8,428 nucleotides of DNA from Methylothermaceae bacterium (lineage in GTDB: Bacteria > Pseudomonadota > Gammaproteobacteria > Methylococcales > Methylothermaceae): positions 1-8,428 of the forward strand of contig JALVSV010000504.1 in the NCBI GenBank assembly GCA_027024125.1, in the 5' to 3' direction. The position numbers and the translations under genes were made by a program. Below, in pieces: positions 7,197 to 8,428 of this stretch. The notes under the pieces were generated by a model. The model did not search any database, had not been told where the DNA came from, and saw only the letters and a list, made by a program, of their open reading frames with translations. Within the stretch, counting starts at the first letter, position 1; every line of letters starts with the position of its first letter.

Positions 7197-8027
7197 ATGC
7201 AAAAACAACTTTTTCGCCTTTACCCTCCACCTTATGCCGAGGTTTCCCTGCAGGGTTTGTATTTACAGCATCAAGTCTACGAACAGGGAAGGGTGGGACA
7301 ACCTTTCGTCTATGCCAATTTTCTCGCCAGCCTCGATGGCAGAATCGCTTTGGAAGATATTCATACGGGCAGGCCCTACCTGCCAAAGAGCCTGACGACC
7401 CCGGCGGATTTTCGCTTGTTTCTCGAATTGGAGGCCCAGGCCGATTGCCTGGTCACCCACGGGGGGTATCTGCGTGCGTTGGCCGAAGGCCTGCTGGGAA
7501 ACATCCTGCAGATCGGCGCCCATCCTGCCGGGGTGGATCTGGTGGATTGGCGCAAGGCGCGGGGGTTGGCTCCACAACCGGCGCTTGCCATTGCCAGTGC
7601 CAGTCTCGATTTCGTGATTCCTCGATCAGTGCGTGAGCATGGGCAGTCCGTTTACATCTTCACAGGTGAAGGCGCCGATCCGATCAAGGTGGAAGGATGG
7701 CGCAAGGAAGGTTATCCGGTGATTTTCGCCGGCAAGGGCTGCCTGGTCGAGGGACAGAAGCTGATTCCTATCCTTGGTGATTTCGGTTACCGCAGTATCT
7801 ATCTGATTGCCGGACCATCCATGTTGGATACGGTGGTACGTAACAGCTGGTTGAATAGGCTGTACCAAACCACGACTCACCAATTGATGGGTGGAGAGGC
7901 TTTTCGTACCATGGTGCCAGGCCCTGAGTTGGGACCTGCCGGCCATCTGATCCTGCGTTCCCTCTATTTCGATCCCAAGGGCCCGGGGGGGACGGGCCAA
8001 TGGTTCTCCCGCTTCGACATTCAATGA
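7197..8027 (+). CDS. RibD C-terminal/dihydrofolate reductase-fold reductase
   Basis: A 276-residue protein of the RibD_C/DHFR-like reductase family, which reduces pterin- or pyrimidine-type substrates with NAD(P)H. Numbered from the ATG at 7197, the family signature FVYANFLASLDGRIAL lies at residues 37-52. A middle segment follows (LEAQADCLVTHGGYL, 78-92), corresponding to the region where RibD carries DAILVG. The C-terminal half has YLIAGPSMLDTVV (202-214, like the EGGP motif of RibD) and HQLMGGEAF (228-236). No deaminase domain is present, so it is not a full RibD. It is divergent from the mtdB pair, so a role in H4MPT biosynthesis, such as dihydromethanopterin reduction, is a reasonable inference but not shown. 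The start is uncertain: TTG at 7188 is in frame three codons earlier, and neither start has a well-spaced Shine-Dalgarno. Its stop overlaps that of the convergent TPR gene. Confidence 0.8.
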   Translation: MQKQLFRLYPPPYAEVSLQGLYLQHQVYEQGRVGQPFVYANFLASLDGRIALEDIHTGRPYLPKSLTTPADFRLFLELEAQADCLVTHGGYLRALAEGLLGNILQIGAHPAGVDLVDWRKARGLAPQPALAIASASLDFVIPRSVREHGQSVYIFTGEGADPIKVEGWRKEGYPVIFAGKGCLVEGQKLIPILGDFGYRSIYLIAGPSMLDTVVRNSWLNRLYQTTTHQLMGGEAFRTMVPGPELGPAGHLILRSLYFDPKGPGGTGQWFSRFDIQ

Positions 8028-8353
8028 GGGGATGAAGCCTGATGTTCCGCTTCTCTGGCTCCGCCAATATCGCCCCTTTGGTATCTGGCCCTGGCGATCA
8101 AGCTCCAATTTTGCCGGATCAGATCTGCCTGGCCCCCTGCAAGACTCAGGGATTTTTTTGCCAGTTCCTCGGCCAACCCTGGTTGTTCCTGCTGTAATCG
8201 GATCCTGGCCAACTGGTACCACAGCCTGGCATTTCCAGGCTGGATTCTGAGCGCTCTTTCCAGCTTCGATGCGGCGCGCTCCAGATCGCCCCGGCTCCGG
8301 TCACTTTCAGCCTGCTGCATCAGATGATGGCACTGCTGTCGGAGCTGCATCAT
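8021..8353 (-). CDS. small tetratricopeptide-repeat protein
   Basis: A 110-residue protein made almost entirely of TPR helices. One repeat spans about residues 8-41 (the segment AESDRSRGDLERAASKLERA is typical) and a second about 42-75 (NARLWYQLARIRLQQEQPGLAEELAKKS). A further helical pair lies at about 80-105. TPRs mediate protein-protein contacts; no partner can be named. The start is one of two consecutive ATGs (8353, 8350); AGGA at 8357-8360 is better spaced (6 bases) for 8350. There is no signal peptide or lipobox, although TPR proteins of this size and type are often the C-terminal part of envelope lipoproteins. An in-frame TGA lies 17 codons upstream, and the frames joined here overlap by ATGA, so it appears coupled to a gene entering from the right edge. 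Confidence 0.75.
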   Translation of the reverse strand: MMQLRQQCHHLMQQAESDRSRGDLERAASKLERALRIQPGNARLWYQLARIRLQQEQPGLAEELAKKSLSLAGGQADLIRQNWSLIARARYQRGDIGGAREAEHQASSPH

Positions 8354-8428
8354 ATGTCCTGCATTCCGTATACGGGAAACCTCGAATCGGCGAGGTCAAG
8401 CATTCGTTCTGGGGCGCTGGCTGGTCTG
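8350..8428 (-). CDS. 3' end of an unidentified gene entering from the right edge
   Basis: On the - strand one frame is open from the window edge to TGA at 8350-8352, giving 25 residues that end in RFPVYGMQDI. Its stop overlaps the ATG at 8353 of the TPR gene by ATGA, the same coupling seen between ybeY and corC. That is the main reason to believe it is a real gene end. The fragment is too short to recognise and could be chance open frame. Confidence 0.35.
   Translation of the reverse strand, partial: RPASAPERMLDLADSRFPVYGMQDI

Noticed and set aside
7626..8222. 198-residue antisense frame spanning the reductase and the TPR gene.
   Set aside because: It conflicts with two better-supported genes and has low-complexity Gly/Arg/Pro composition typical of shadows.

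Overview
The window reads as a chromosomal segment of a methylotrophic gammaproteobacterium, most likely a methanotroph of the Methylococcales type. Two things suggest this. The first is the gene order miaB - phoH-like - ybeY - corC - lnt, a classic proteobacterial (especially gammaproteobacterial) housekeeping operon. The second is the adjacent pair of methylene-tetrahydromethanopterin dehydrogenase (MtdB-family) genes, which among bacteria mark C1 oxidation through the archaeal-type cofactor H4MPT. The taxonomic call is inference; no rRNA or other definitive marker is present.

Layout. Bases 27-5203 (+ strand) carry five housekeeping genes: miaB (tRNA 2-methylthiolation), a phoH-like ATPase (ybeZ family), ybeY (16S rRNA maturation endonuclease), corC (ybeX, CBS-domain protein) and lnt (apolipoprotein N-acyltransferase). 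After a 65-base gap behind miaB, the last four genes are packed: phoH/ybeY abut, ybeY/corC overlap by ATGA, and corC/lnt overlap by 11 bases. Between lnt and the next, convergent gene lie 67 bases with a C6/G6 palindrome.

Bases 5271-7105 (- strand) hold two tandem paralogues of the MtdB family, transcribed in the order 7105->6197 and then 6176->5271, 20 bases apart. The upstream copy carries a Gly-Arg pair after the second Rossmann strand, as in NADP-using enzymes. The downstream copy has Asp-His there, which suggests a different cofactor preference. Divergently from them, bases 7197-8027 (+) encode a RibD C-terminal/DHFR-fold reductase. Its position next to the mtdB pair makes a role in pterin cofactor (H4MPT) biosynthesis plausible but unproven.

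Bases 8021-8353 (- strand) encode a small TPR protein whose stop overlaps the reductase stop. Its start overlaps the stop of a further reading frame that runs off the right edge of the window.

How the genes work together: the left block serves RNA maturation, translation quality and envelope lipoprotein acylation. The right block serves formaldehyde/C1 oxidation through H4MPT. I see no mobile element, CRISPR array, tRNA or rRNA, and no gene-free stretch longer than about 90 bases. I found no convincing undescribed multi-gene system. The best leads are the diverged mtdB pair and its divergent reductase.
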